Assembly: GCA_965237595.1 (NCBI GenBank)
Contig: CBDEFY010000005.1
Location: 1-64,000, forward strand
DNA from: UBA9611 sp965237595
GTDB taxonomy: Bacteria > Chloroflexota > Dehalococcoidia > Lucifugimonadales > UBA3495
Length of the DNA stretch: 64,000 bases
Direction of reading: 5' to 3'
Shown here: one piece after another, positions 54,303-62,275 of the stretch
How the letters are laid out: each line of letters begins with the position of its first letter
Position numbering within the stretch: position 1 is the stretch's first letter
Notes under the pieces: generated by a model
Database searches by the model: none
The model's input: only the letters and a program-made list of their open reading frames with translations
What the model was told of the DNA's origin: nothing
Position numbers and translations under genes: made by a program

Positions 54303-55652
54303 ATGCAGCTAAAATATCTCTTAATGGCCTCTCTACCTCTCAGGAAGCCCCTGGCATTCGCAGTCTCCGTGACCACGTTGATGTTGGTCGTGTCTTGCGG
54401 CGGTGCTGCTATCCTAGATCCGTCTCCGTCGGCGTCGCAAACGGTGGTTCCCGATGAACTAACTCCGCCGGCGCCGCAAACGGTGGCGCCCAAAGAACCG
54501 GCGCCGCCGGCGCCGCAAACGGTGGCGCAAACGGTGGCGCCCAAAGAATCGTCGTCTTCTCCTGAGTTGCCGGGACTGGCGCTTGAAAGGGTGTTTGAAG
54601 GTCTTCCCTTCAGCCGTTTGACCAATCTGGTCCAGATGGGCAGCCGGTTGTTCGTGACCGAGCAGACCGGCCGGGTGATGGCTTTCCCAAGCGGCCCGGA
54701 AGCCTCCGAAGCAGCGGTGTTCCTGGACATTCGAGATCGGGTGAGCGACGCCGGGAACGAGGAGGGCCTTTTGGGGTTGGCCTTCGACCCGGATTTTGAC
54801 TCCAACGGCCACTTCTACGTCTACTACTCCGCCGCCAATCCCCGGCGGTCGGTGGTTTCGCAGTTCACGGCGGAGACGTCCAGCGCCGTCGCGGTGGAAA
54901 CTGAAACCGAACTGGTCGTCATGGAGGTTCCCCAGCCCTATCAGAACCACAACGGAGGGCAGCTTTCCTTTGGGCCGGACGGCATGTTGTACATCTCTCT
55001 GGGCGACGGCGGCCTGGGCGGGGACCCCCGGAGCAACGGCCAGAACCCCGCCACCCTGTTGGGGTCCATCTTGCGGATCGACGTGTCCGGGGCCGGACCG
55101 GATGCCGGACCCGATAATCGATACCGGGTCCCTCCGGACAACCCTTTTGTGGCATCCCCCGGCGCCAGAGATGAGATCTGGGCCTATGGGTTCAGGAATC
55201 CCTGGCGGTTCTCATTTGACCGGCAGACCGGAGACCTTTGGGCCGCCGACGTGGGCCAAAACAGCTATGAGGAAGTTGACCTGGTGGTGCGGGGCGGCAA
55301 CTACGGCTGGAACATCCTGGAGGGCGGGCACTGCTTCTCTCCCCGCTCGGGGTGCGACCCCTCCGGCACTCGATTGCCCGTGATCGAATACAGCACCAAC
55401 AAAGGCTGTTCGGTGATTGGCGGGTACGTGTACCGGGGAACACGCATCCCTTCCCTGGCCGGGGCCTACCTATACGGCGACTTCTGCTCCGGAGAGGTCC
55501 ACGGATTCCGGTACGGGAACAACGAAGTGATTGGACACGCGTTGCTGATTGACTCCGGTCTCATGATCACCTCCTTCGGGGAGGACAGTGACGGCGAGAT
55601 CTACGTCCTCTCGCAAGAGGGCGGCATCTACATGCTGAAAGCTGACGGCTGA
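54303..55652 (+). CDS. PQQ-dependent sugar dehydrogenase-like lipoprotein (GSDH family)
   Basis: 449 residues. The lipobox is LVVSCGG (Cys32), followed by a repetitive linker (APQTVAPKEPAPPAPQTVAQ) that arose by tandem DNA duplication. The beta-propeller carries GLLGLAFDPDFDSNGHFYVY, NHNGGQLSFGPDG with the catalytic-type His, SLGDGG and YGFRNPWRFSFD. These are the marks of glucose/sorbosone dehydrogenases that use PQQ. It would sit on the outer face of the membrane. Confidence 0.9.
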   Translation: MQLKYLLMASLPLRKPLAFAVSVTTLMLVVSCGGAAILDPSPSASQTVVPDELTPPAPQTVAPKEPAPPAPQTVAQTVAPKESSSSPELPGLALERVFEGLPFSRLTNLVQMGSRLFVTEQTGRVMAFPSGPEASEAAVFLDIRDRVSDAGNEEGLLGLAFDPDFDSNGHFYVYYSAANPRRSVVSQFTAETSSAVAVETETELVVMEVPQPYQNHNGGQLSFGPDGMLYISLGDGGLGGDPRSNGQNPATLLGSILRIDVSGAGPDAGPDNRYRVPPDNPFVASPGARDEIWAYGFRNPWRFSFDRQTGDLWAADVGQNSYEEVDLVVRGGNYGWNILEGGHCFSPRSGCDPSGTRLPVIEYSTNKGCSVIGGYVYRGTRIPSLAGAYLYGDFCSGEVHGFRYGNNEVIGHALLIDSGLMITSFGEDSDGEIYVLSQEGGIYMLKADG

Positions 55653-55741
55653 CCGCTACGTCCCCCTAGCTTGACACCCCGCTCCAGTCATGGTTTCCTT
55701 GGCCCGAACCAAATACTTCAAGAACTGACCAGGGTGCAATT

Positions 55742-56689
55742 ATGACTGAAAGATTGGTTGGGACGGCGGTAAGGGGCAATACGATTGCCGAGGTCCAAGG
55801 CAACATCCAGCGGGCTGAGGAACTGGGCGTCCACGCGGCTTGGATGACCGCCGGCGGCGCCAGCCTGGACAGCTTGACCTGCTTCGCGGCCACGGCAGCG
55901 TCTACCACCACCATCAAGCTGGGTACCTCCATCGTTCCCACCTATCCCCGCCACCCGTTGGTCACGGTGCAGCAGGCCCAGGTGGTGGCCCAACTGGCGC
56001 CGGGACGTTTCCGTTTGGGCGTGGGCCCCAGCCACCGACCGACGATAGAGTCCATGGGCATCGAGTTTGACGCGCCCTTGGCTCACCTGAGGGAGTATCT
56101 GAGGATCCTGAAGGCCATCCTGCAGACCGGTTCTGTGGACTTCGATGGGGAGCACTATTCGGCCCACGCATCGATCCCGGGGCCGTTGGATATCCAGGTG
56201 ATGGGCTCGGCTCTCAGGAAGGGTTCCTTCGAACTTTGCGGGGCCGAGTCCGACGGCGCCATAAGCTGGATCTGTCCCAGGAGCTACCTGAGGGATGTGG
56301 CCCTGCCGGCGATGGAGAAGGGGGCCAAAGAGGCGGGACGGCCCGTGCCGCCACTGATTGCCCACGCCCCGGTCTGCGTCCACGACAACCCGGAAGAGGT
56401 CCGGGCCGCAGTGCGGGAGCAAATCATGAACCCAAAGCTGCCCTACTACCAGAACATGCTGGTGGCCGCCGGTTACCCCGAAGCCACCGACGGCAACTGG
56501 AGCGACGCCATGATCGACGGCGTGGTCATCTGGGGCGACGAGGAGACCGCCGCCCAAGGCATCCAGGAACTATTCGCCATGGGCGCTACCGAAGTGTTGG
56601 CCTCCCCCGTCACCGCCGGGGCCGACCGGGCCGCATCCTTGGAGCGGACCATGAAACTGCTGGGCCAAGCGGCGGAAGCCGTTAATTAA
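55742..56689 (+). CDS. LLM-class flavin/F420-dependent oxidoreductase
   Basis: 315 residues. AWMTAGGASLDSLTCFAATA, IKLGTSIVPTYPRHPLV and GRFRLGVGPSHRPTIESMGI are characteristic of the F420-dependent LLM group with an SHRP-type loop. It is followed, 10 bp later, by the second GMC oxidoreductase, so the two are likely cotranscribed in an oxidative catabolic unit. Confidence 0.9.
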   Translation: MTERLVGTAVRGNTIAEVQGNIQRAEELGVHAAWMTAGGASLDSLTCFAATAASTTTIKLGTSIVPTYPRHPLVTVQQAQVVAQLAPGRFRLGVGPSHRPTIESMGIEFDAPLAHLREYLRILKAILQTGSVDFDGEHYSAHASIPGPLDIQVMGSALRKGSFELCGAESDGAISWICPRSYLRDVALPAMEKGAKEAGRPVPPLIAHAPVCVHDNPEEVRAAVREQIMNPKLPYYQNMLVAAGYPEATDGNWSDAMIDGVVIWGDEETAAQGIQELFAMGATEVLASPVTAGADRAASLERTMKLLGQAAEAVN

Positions 56690-56698
56690 CATGAGGCC

Positions 56699-58195
56699 AT
56701 GAGATACGACGTCGTGACTGTTGGCGGGGGCTCTGCCGGATGTGCCCTGGCCACCCGCCTGAGCGAGGATGCCAGCCGGTCGGCCATCCTCTTGGAAGCC
56801 GGACCCGACTACCCCAACTTGGAGCACCTGCCCGAGGAGTTGAAGTTCGGCCACCGCCAAGAGGCCAGCGATATCGACTCCTCCTTCAACTGGGCCTACA
56901 AGGGCCAGGGCGCCCCGGAGCAGATGGTGCCCATGCAGGTGGCCCGGGGCAAGGTAATGGGCGGTTCCGGGTCGGTCAATGGCCAGGTTTTCCTCCGTGG
57001 GCTACCCGAGGACTATGACGATTGGGCCGACGAAGGCAACGGCGAATGGAGCTTCATCAAGCTGTTACCATTCTTCCGCAAGCTGGAGACCGATCTGAAC
57101 GTAAAGGACGATTTTCACGGGACCGGCGGGCCCATTCCGGTGCGCCGGCTGCCCCGCGAAGAGTGGATGCCGGTGAACGAGGCCTTTCACCAGGCAACCG
57201 TCGCCCATGGGTTCCTGGAAGACCCGGACGGAATCCGCATGAGCGCCGCGCTAACTTACCTGAACCCCAACCGACACCGGCTGAACCTGACGGTCAAAGC
57301 CAACGTCCTAGCCCACCGGGTGGTGTTCGACGGGGACCGGGCCGTGGGTGTGGGGTTGGAGAGCGGCGGCGAGAAATTCACTGGGGAAGGGTCGGAAATT
57401 GTCCTCTGCGCCAGCGGGATAGCCTCCCCCCAATTGCTGCTGCTTTCGGGCGTCGGGCCCGCTGGCCACCTGAATGAGCTGGCTATCCCGGTGGTGAAGG
57501 ACCTGCCCGGAGTGGGCCAAAATCTGCGCGACCACCCGCTGATTACCATCGAACTCGAGCCCAGGGAGGGAGTCAAGCTGGCCGCCTTTGTGCCGCGCAT
57601 CCAGAGCGGGCTGCGCTACACCGCCCAGGGGTCCAACACCCGGAACGACATGCAGGTCTTTCCGTCGTCGTTCACCGGGTTGCGGGCAGGTGACCCTCTA
57701 CAGGGCCGGAGCCCCGACCGTCCCCAGGGACTGAGAATCACTTGCATCCTGAAGCTGGCCGACAGCGCCGGAGAGTTAACTCTGACCTCCGCGGACCCCA
57801 ATGCACCGCCCCGTCTTGAGTACCGGTACTTCGAGACAGAGTGGGACCGGCAGCGTATGCGGGAAGCGATACGTCTCTCTTTGAAGCTGTTGGAGCACTC
57901 CGCCTTCGGCCCGTTGGTGGAACGTCGCATCTCGCCCACCGACGCCGACGTGGCCACCGAAGACGCCCTGGACGCCTGGCTGCGGCAGAACGTGGCCACC
58001 ACCCAACATACTTCCGGGACCTGCAATATGGGGCCGGAGTCCGACCCCATGGCCGTGGTGGACCAGTACTGCCGGGTCCAGGGGTTGAAAAACCTGCGGG
58101 TGGTGGACCTGTCCATCTGCCCCAATGTGGTCCGGGCCAACACCAACGCCACGGCAATCATGATTGCCGAGAGGGCCGCCGGCTGGATCAGTTAG
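56699..58195 (+). CDS. GMC family FAD-dependent oxidoreductase
   Basis: 498 residues with the same plan as the enzyme at 34582: VTVGGGSAGCALATRLSEDA, GKVMGGSGSVNGQVFLRG, CASGIASPQLLLLSGVGPAG, active-site His in TTQHTSGTCNMGPESDP, and Asn in RANTNATAIMIAE. The acidic substrate loops differ from its paralogue. Probably an alcohol dehydrogenase or oxidase. Confidence 0.92.
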   Translation: MRYDVVTVGGGSAGCALATRLSEDASRSAILLEAGPDYPNLEHLPEELKFGHRQEASDIDSSFNWAYKGQGAPEQMVPMQVARGKVMGGSGSVNGQVFLRGLPEDYDDWADEGNGEWSFIKLLPFFRKLETDLNVKDDFHGTGGPIPVRRLPREEWMPVNEAFHQATVAHGFLEDPDGIRMSAALTYLNPNRHRLNLTVKANVLAHRVVFDGDRAVGVGLESGGEKFTGEGSEIVLCASGIASPQLLLLSGVGPAGHLNELAIPVVKDLPGVGQNLRDHPLITIELEPREGVKLAAFVPRIQSGLRYTAQGSNTRNDMQVFPSSFTGLRAGDPLQGRSPDRPQGLRITCILKLADSAGELTLTSADPNAPPRLEYRYFETEWDRQRMREAIRLSLKLLEHSAFGPLVERRISPTDADVATEDALDAWLRQNVATTQHTSGTCNMGPESDPMAVVDQYCRVQGLKNLRVVDLSICPNVVRANTNATAIMIAERAAGWIS

Positions 58196-58216
58196 CGTCC
58201 CTCTTTTGACTATCTT

Positions 58217-58852
58217 CTAGGCTGCTGGGGCCTTGGGGGCAACAGCAATCTTGCCGAACAATTTGGGCGCGGTTTCATCCTTGAATGACAGCTTGGTTGA
58301 CTGTTCTTCCCAGCCCCGGTCCGGTTGCAACTCAACGCCCAGACCATCGGCCACCCGGCACATGTAATTGAATAGCGCAACCACGTGGACGATGTCGATG
58401 ATATCTTCATCGGCCCATCCGACGCTCCGGAGTTCATTGGCCCAGTCTTCGGTGACGCCCGAAGGATTGGTGGTCAGAAATTCGGCGAACTCGAGCATGG
58501 CGACCTGTTTGGCCGAAAGCCCGGCGTCGCGGTAGTCCTCGCCCAGTTGCTCGGCTAGCTGCGATTCGGGGTCCTCACCACGGAGGGCCTGTGCGTGGGC
58601 AAGGGTTCAATACTGGCACTTGTTGTTCGCCGACACCACGGCTGCCACCATCTCCCGCTCTGCTCGGGACACCCCGGATTCGGCGTGCATGACCGAGGCC
58701 ACGTGTCCCATCAGGGTCTTGATGATGTGGGGCCTGAGGCCGCTAACAGCCTGAACGTTGGAGATGTTGCCCCGCACCTTGAGCATCATATCGTAGGTCT
58801 CTTTCAGCTCACCTTTGGCTTCCTCATAGGGGATGGTCTTCACGTAGGGCAT
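58217..58852 (-). CDS. AhpD-like selenoprotein with CxxU motif
   Basis: Standard translation would break this gene into 58607-58852 and 58217-58498, but both lie in one frame and are joined by a TGA at 58609-58607 followed by coding sequence with no other stop. Residue 82 would be selenocysteine: NKC-QY-U-TLAHAQAL, exactly the CxxC motif of AhpD/peroxidase-related proteins with the second Cys replaced. The full product has 211 residues: a family N-terminus (KTIPYEEAKGELKETYDMM, GVSRAEREMVAAVVSANN) and C-terminal helices (VVALFNYMCRVADGLG). GGAGG precedes the ATG at 58852. It probably relays thiol or peroxide redox equivalents. A nonsense mutation is the alternative, but a second gene nearby has UGA at the same site. 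Confidence 0.82.
58570..58589 (-). promoter_or_regulatory. Candidate SECIS hairpin of the first AhpD-like gene
   Basis: Starting 17 nt after the UGA, GGCCCTC pairs with GAGGACC (one C-A mismatch) around the loop CGTGGT, which has G in its second position. A competing stem CCACG/CGTGG (58598-58594 with 58582-58578) starts 8 nt after UGA. Distance and loop are within the bacterial SECIS range. Confidence 0.5.
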
Positions 58853-59041
58853 CTCTTACCTCCGGTCTCTGCGCCAGTTACTGAACTTTGATGACGGTTG
58901 CGGGTTAAAGATTTAGTATTGGGGAAGGTTAGCACCCGTCCCCGCCCCGTTCAAGCGGGGCACCAGCGGTTTCCGCCGGTCCAACCTCTGATTACACTGG
59001 CTTCCACTTTACCGGCTGGACTTTGGTCTGGAGGAGCGAAA

Positions 59042-59518
59042 ATGGGGATACTGACCGACGACATGAAACGGGTGGTCCGCCAGCAACGCCTGGGTTTCAT
59101 CGCCACCGTGTGCCCCGACGGCTCGCCCAACCTCTCGCCCAAGGGCACCGCCACGGTCTGGGACAACGACCACCTAGTCTTTGCCGACCTCGCGTCCCCG
59201 GTCACCATTGAGAACCTGGGCCAAAACCCCGCCTGCGAGATTAACGTCATCGACGCGTTCGTCCGCAAGGGCTACCGGTTCAAGGGGACCGCTCAAGTAA
59301 TCACCAGCGGGGACATCTTCGACAAGATTGAGGAATCCTACACCACCGGCAGCCGGGGCATACAGAGGTTGGGGTTGCCAGCCAAGGGGTATGTCCTAAT
59401 TACCGTGACCAAGGACGCGGCCTTGGTGTCGCCGGGATACACGCCCGGTAAAACGGAAGCGGAGATGAGGGAGGAGTGGACCGGCTATTGGGCCGGTGTG
59501 CAGGAGAGCAATTCCTAG
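59042..59518 (+). CDS. Pyridoxamine 5'-phosphate oxidase-like flavin-binding protein
   Basis: 158 residues from the ATG at 59042 with GGAGG just upstream (a reading from 58898 has no support). Split-barrel blocks: RLGFIATVCPDGSPNLSPKG, LVFADLASPVTIENL and YRFKGTAQVI. Members reduce or bind FMN/F420. It is divergent from the AhpD-like selenoprotein gene, with about 190 bp between the two starts. Confidence 0.85.
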   Translation: MGILTDDMKRVVRQQRLGFIATVCPDGSPNLSPKGTATVWDNDHLVFADLASPVTIENLGQNPACEINVIDAFVRKGYRFKGTAQVITSGDIFDKIEESYTTGSRGIQRLGLPAKGYVLITVTKDAALVSPGYTPGKTEAEMREEWTGYWAGVQESNS

Positions 59519-59554
59519 GCGACGAGCCGTAGAAAGGCTGGAGGGCTGTGCGGG

Positions 59555-59965
59555 TTAATCCGGCTCCCGGTCTTCTCCGCCCTTAAGCTTGAAATTGTCC
59601 TGGGTGAAGCGCCGGGGCAGTCCGTAAGTGGCCGCCGCCAAGTCGGCAGGGGCCGATCCATTCAGTCTGTCTTTCAGAGTGTGCCGGACCTCTTCCAGGT
59701 ACACCCTCCGGTTGATCTTGCCCTCCCAGGGACGGAACAACCGGAAGGTCTCGGCGATATTACGGATGGTTTCGACTTCCTCTTGGTCGGAGAAGCAGCA
59801 AGCCGTAGCCAGGTCGTAGGCGTCCGCGAAGGGCATGCCGGTCTGGACGTTTTCCGACAGCCCGGCCCAGAAGCTGCAGACCCCGTGGGCCCCTTCGCGG
59901 TGGGCCCGCCGCCAAGCGCCCAGCATGCCCGGAGCGGTGGCTTTCGGTATGCCCCATTCCTCCAA
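59555..59965 (-). CDS. Hypothetical protein, start uncertain
   Basis: 136 residues from a TTG at 59965 with no recognised family. The same frame is open upstream to about 60077, and that stretch also reads like conserved protein (NIHGSGGVSSNGNQGGCLSP then GHWPD), but it holds no ATG, GTG or TTG. So the true start is either a rare codon or lost. Notable features: EEWGIPKATAPGMLGAWRRA, ATACCFSDQEEVE and FRPWEGKINRRVYLEE. Confidence 0.55.
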   Translation of the reverse strand: MEEWGIPKATAPGMLGAWRRAHREGAHGVCSFWAGLSENVQTGMPFADAYDLATACCFSDQEEVETIRNIAETFRLFRPWEGKINRRVYLEEVRHTLKDRLNGSAPADLAAATYGLPRRFTQDNFKLKGGEDREPD

Positions 59966-60071
59966 AATGCTAACGTCGGGCCAGTGGCCGGGAGACAGGC
60001 AACCACCCTGGTTCCCGTTGGACGAGACGCCGCCGGAACCGTGAATGTTCCTGGCCGTTTTGTCCCTGCCT

Positions 60072-60281
60072 CTAAAGAATCTTCAGCTGTTCGTTCACCT
60101 CCTCAACGGCGCCCTTGGTCAAGGAACGCAGGCTTCGCTGCGCCAGCCAATCGAGGCTGAGGTAGTTCTGGGTGTGGCGCAGGCTGAGGTCCAGGGAGCG
60201 GGCAATCTCCTTCTGCTGGCTGCCCTGGCGTCTGAGTTCCCAGGCCTGTCTCACCTTGTCCAGGTCCAGTGGCCGGGCCAT
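60072..60281 (-). CDS. Small helix-turn-helix protein
   Basis: 69 residues. VRQAWELRRQGSQQKEIARS then LDLSLRHTQNYLSL resembles a Sigma-70 region-4/homeodomain-like HTH, as found in short regulators and transposase N-termini. ATG at 60281; its 3' end lies next to the hypothetical gene at 59555. Divergent from the second AhpD-like gene. Confidence 0.6.
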   Translation of the reverse strand: MARPLDLDKVRQAWELRRQGSQQKEIARSLDLSLRHTQNYLSLDWLAQRSLRSLTKGAVEEVNEQLKIL

Positions 60282-60550
60282 TCTTTAACTCCGAGGCCGG
60301 ACTGGCACGGCGGGCCATCCGGAGATGGGGAAGTCTTCGTAGACTAACGGGGGGACGCCCGTCAATCTATGGGGTGGAAAGAGAGGTGTCAAGGCGGTTT
60401 GGGGTGAATATACCCGCCCTGGTTTTATTCGATTTCATGGGAGGGGGGGTAATAAGAGAAGTGTTTGAATGGTATATAGTCTGGATTGGAAAATGAATAG
60501 CGCGGCGATGGCCGCCATAAAGCTCGCTAACGGCTTCAAGGAGCATACAG

Positions 60551-61105
60551 ATGTCTTGGATCGAAGAAGCTAAAGTGGACCTCTCTCCCGTAATCTCGGT
60601 CATGTCCATAAATAAGCAGGCCATGGAAGCGGTGCAGAACATGAACGCCGCCATCACCTTTGGCGCTTCCGCGCTGACCAGAGTGCAGGAAGAGGCCATC
60701 GCCACTGCGGTGTCTTCCGCCAACAACTGCCGTTATTGAACCATGTCCCACGGAGGGTTCCTCCGTCAACATTCAGACGATCCCGAGTTATCCAGCCATA
60801 TCATGCACGATTACACCGGGGCCGATCTGGACGAGCAGACCCGGGGCATGTTGGATTTCGCCGTGAAGCTCACCAAGGACCCGTCCGGAAACAAGAAGGC
60901 CGACATAGAGGGGCTGCGCGGGCTGGGCTTGGATGATCAACAGATACTGTCGACGGTCTTGATTACCTGCTGCTTCAACTTCATGACCCGGCTGGCCGAC
61001 GGTCTGGGGGTGGAGGTCCAAGAGAACCGGGTCGAGGCCGCCAAACGGTGGATGTCGCCGGACGTGCAGGCCATGTCCTGGCTGATGGACCGCAAAGAGA
61101 AGTGA
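60551..61105 (+). CDS. Second AhpD-like selenoprotein with CxxU motif
   Basis: One frame runs from the ATG at 60551 to 61105, broken only by TGA at 60737-60739. Residue 63 would be Sec in NNC-RY-U-TMSHGGFL, the same position as in the gene at 58217, which is on the opposite strand and quite diverged. The product is 184 residues. The helix before the motif is ALTRVQEEAIATAVSSANN and the C-terminal part (GLDDQQILSTVLITCCFNF then MTRLADGLGVEV) aligns with its paralogue. Its N-terminus is shorter by about 20 residues. Two independent genes keeping an intact frame on both sides of UGA at the catalytic site is strong evidence for recoding. Confidence 0.85.
60750..60766 (+). promoter_or_regulatory. 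Candidate SECIS hairpin of the second AhpD-like gene
   Basis: Perfect 7-bp stem ACGGAGG/CCTCCGT with loop GTT, beginning exactly 10 nt after the UGA. The apical loop is about 17 nt from the UGA and has the G-U expected for SelB binding. Confidence 0.72.
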
Positions 61106-61179
61106 CCTGAGGGGCCGGGATTATTGTCGCGGCGGCCCCCGGCGGCCCTTTGATATACTTATCCGGTAGGCGTGACTGA

Positions 61180-61254
61180 GCGGGCGTAACTCAGGGGTAG
61201 AGTGCTTGCTTCCCAAGCAAGATGTCGTGGGTTCAAATCCCATCGCCCGCTCCA
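61180..61254 (+). tRNA. tRNA-Gly (CCC)
   Basis: Acceptor GCGGGCG with CGCCCGC, anticodon arm CTTGC-TTCCCAA-GCAAG (anticodon CCC), T loop TTCAAAT. CCA is encoded (61252-61254). Its 3' half is partly repeated at 62189-62212. Confidence 0.94.
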
Positions 61255-61429
61255 GTGCCACAGGCACGTTTTCTTTTTTCCAGCCTCTCCTCACAGTTAG
61301 CAACTCCCTAAAGCCGCTGCCACAAATCGCCCCAGCACGGCGAGGAAATCCGCGACCCCAACGGCTGGCGTATTCAATTGGGTAACGTGTTAGGCTGCAA
61401 AATCTGGATGAAAAAAGATTGATTCGGAA

Positions 61430-62119
61430 ATGTCGCGACTACTAGCTTTACCATTGATCGCAATCATTATCGGTTTACTAGCTTGCGGTACCGCCGCGAC
61501 GGGGGCCCCACCAACTTTGGCGCCGAATACATCGCCTACCGTTACCGCGACATCGAGCCCCGAATCTGAGACCAGCCCGACAACTGCTCCCGCATCGACC
61601 ACTGTGCCTGCAACGACACCCCTATTTAACTCCGGCACCGCTCCCGGCTCGACAACCCTACCTAGCCCTAACCTGGAACCCACGCCTTTACCAACCGCTG
61701 TACCAGCGCCAAAAGCGATAATCATAGACCAACCTGAGGTTGGAACCAGCGTTGGCAACACCGTGCCGCACTTTGAGTTTACGTTGGTCGATGGCACGAA
61801 GCAGTCTACTGCACAGCTATCTAGTCAAGGCCAACCGGTGTTTCTATTTTTCTTCGCGACTTGGTGACCGGTCTGCCGCGCCGAGTTACGGCGCATGAAG
61901 GATGTGTACCTGGAGTTCGCGGACAAAGTCGATTTCTATGCAATCGGCCAAAGCCCGTTCGAGAGCATCGAATTACTGGAATCGGACCGTAAGAAAGAGG
62001 GCTATCCGTGGCCCGTCGCTGAGATAGATACGGATGTACTAAAAAAGCTGCGTGTTCTTCGGCAGTCCACCAAGATTGCCCTGGACCACCAAGGCATAAT
62101 CTCATACCGAGCCGGTTAA
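61430..62119 (+). CDS. TlpA/thioredoxin-like selenoprotein lipoprotein (UxxC)
   Basis: The first 145 codons contain a lipoprotein signal (IIIGLLAC, Cys19), a Thr/Pro/Ser-rich linker of about 90 residues, and the thioredoxin-fold start FEFTLVDGTKQSTAQLSSQG and FLFFFATW. A TGA at 61865-61867 then stands exactly where the first redox Cys belongs: ATW-U-PVC-RAEL. Reading on in frame gives KVDFYAIGQSPFE and VLRQSTKIALDHQGI, a normal TlpA C-terminus, to a TAA at 62117 (229 residues). So U146 and C149 form the active site. It would be a membrane-anchored extracytoplasmic reductase. The TAA may be premature: 20-odd further codons in frame (GDGGPSEWRQVFIDLVERAG) look coding. Confidence 0.84.
61878..61894 (+). 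promoter_or_regulatory. Candidate SECIS hairpin of the TlpA-like gene
   Basis: Perfect 6-bp stem GCGCCG/CGGCGC with loop AGTTA, beginning exactly 10 nt after the UGA. The loop has G in second position and contains GUU, as in the hairpins of two neighbouring genes. Confidence 0.7.
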
Positions 62120-62188
62120 GGCGACGGAGGTCCCAGCGAATGGCGGCAGGTGTTTATCGACCTCGTGGAGCGAGCCGGCGGCTGAAAC

Positions 62189-62212
62189 GTCGTGGACTCA
62201 AATCCCATCGCC
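62189..62212 (+). repeat. Repeat of the tRNA-Gly T-arm/acceptor region (att-like)
   Basis: 24 bases match the tRNA-Gly segment 61224-61247 with two mismatches (GTCGTGG to CCCATCGCC). The repeats bracket the TlpA-like selenoprotein gene, which looks like an island integrated at the tRNA 3' end. No integrase is present between them. Confidence 0.65.
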
Positions 62213-62275
62213 GATCGGCTCCGTACGGCACCGGAGATGGAAAGAAGGGACACCCGCCTCAGATGCTAATGTGCT

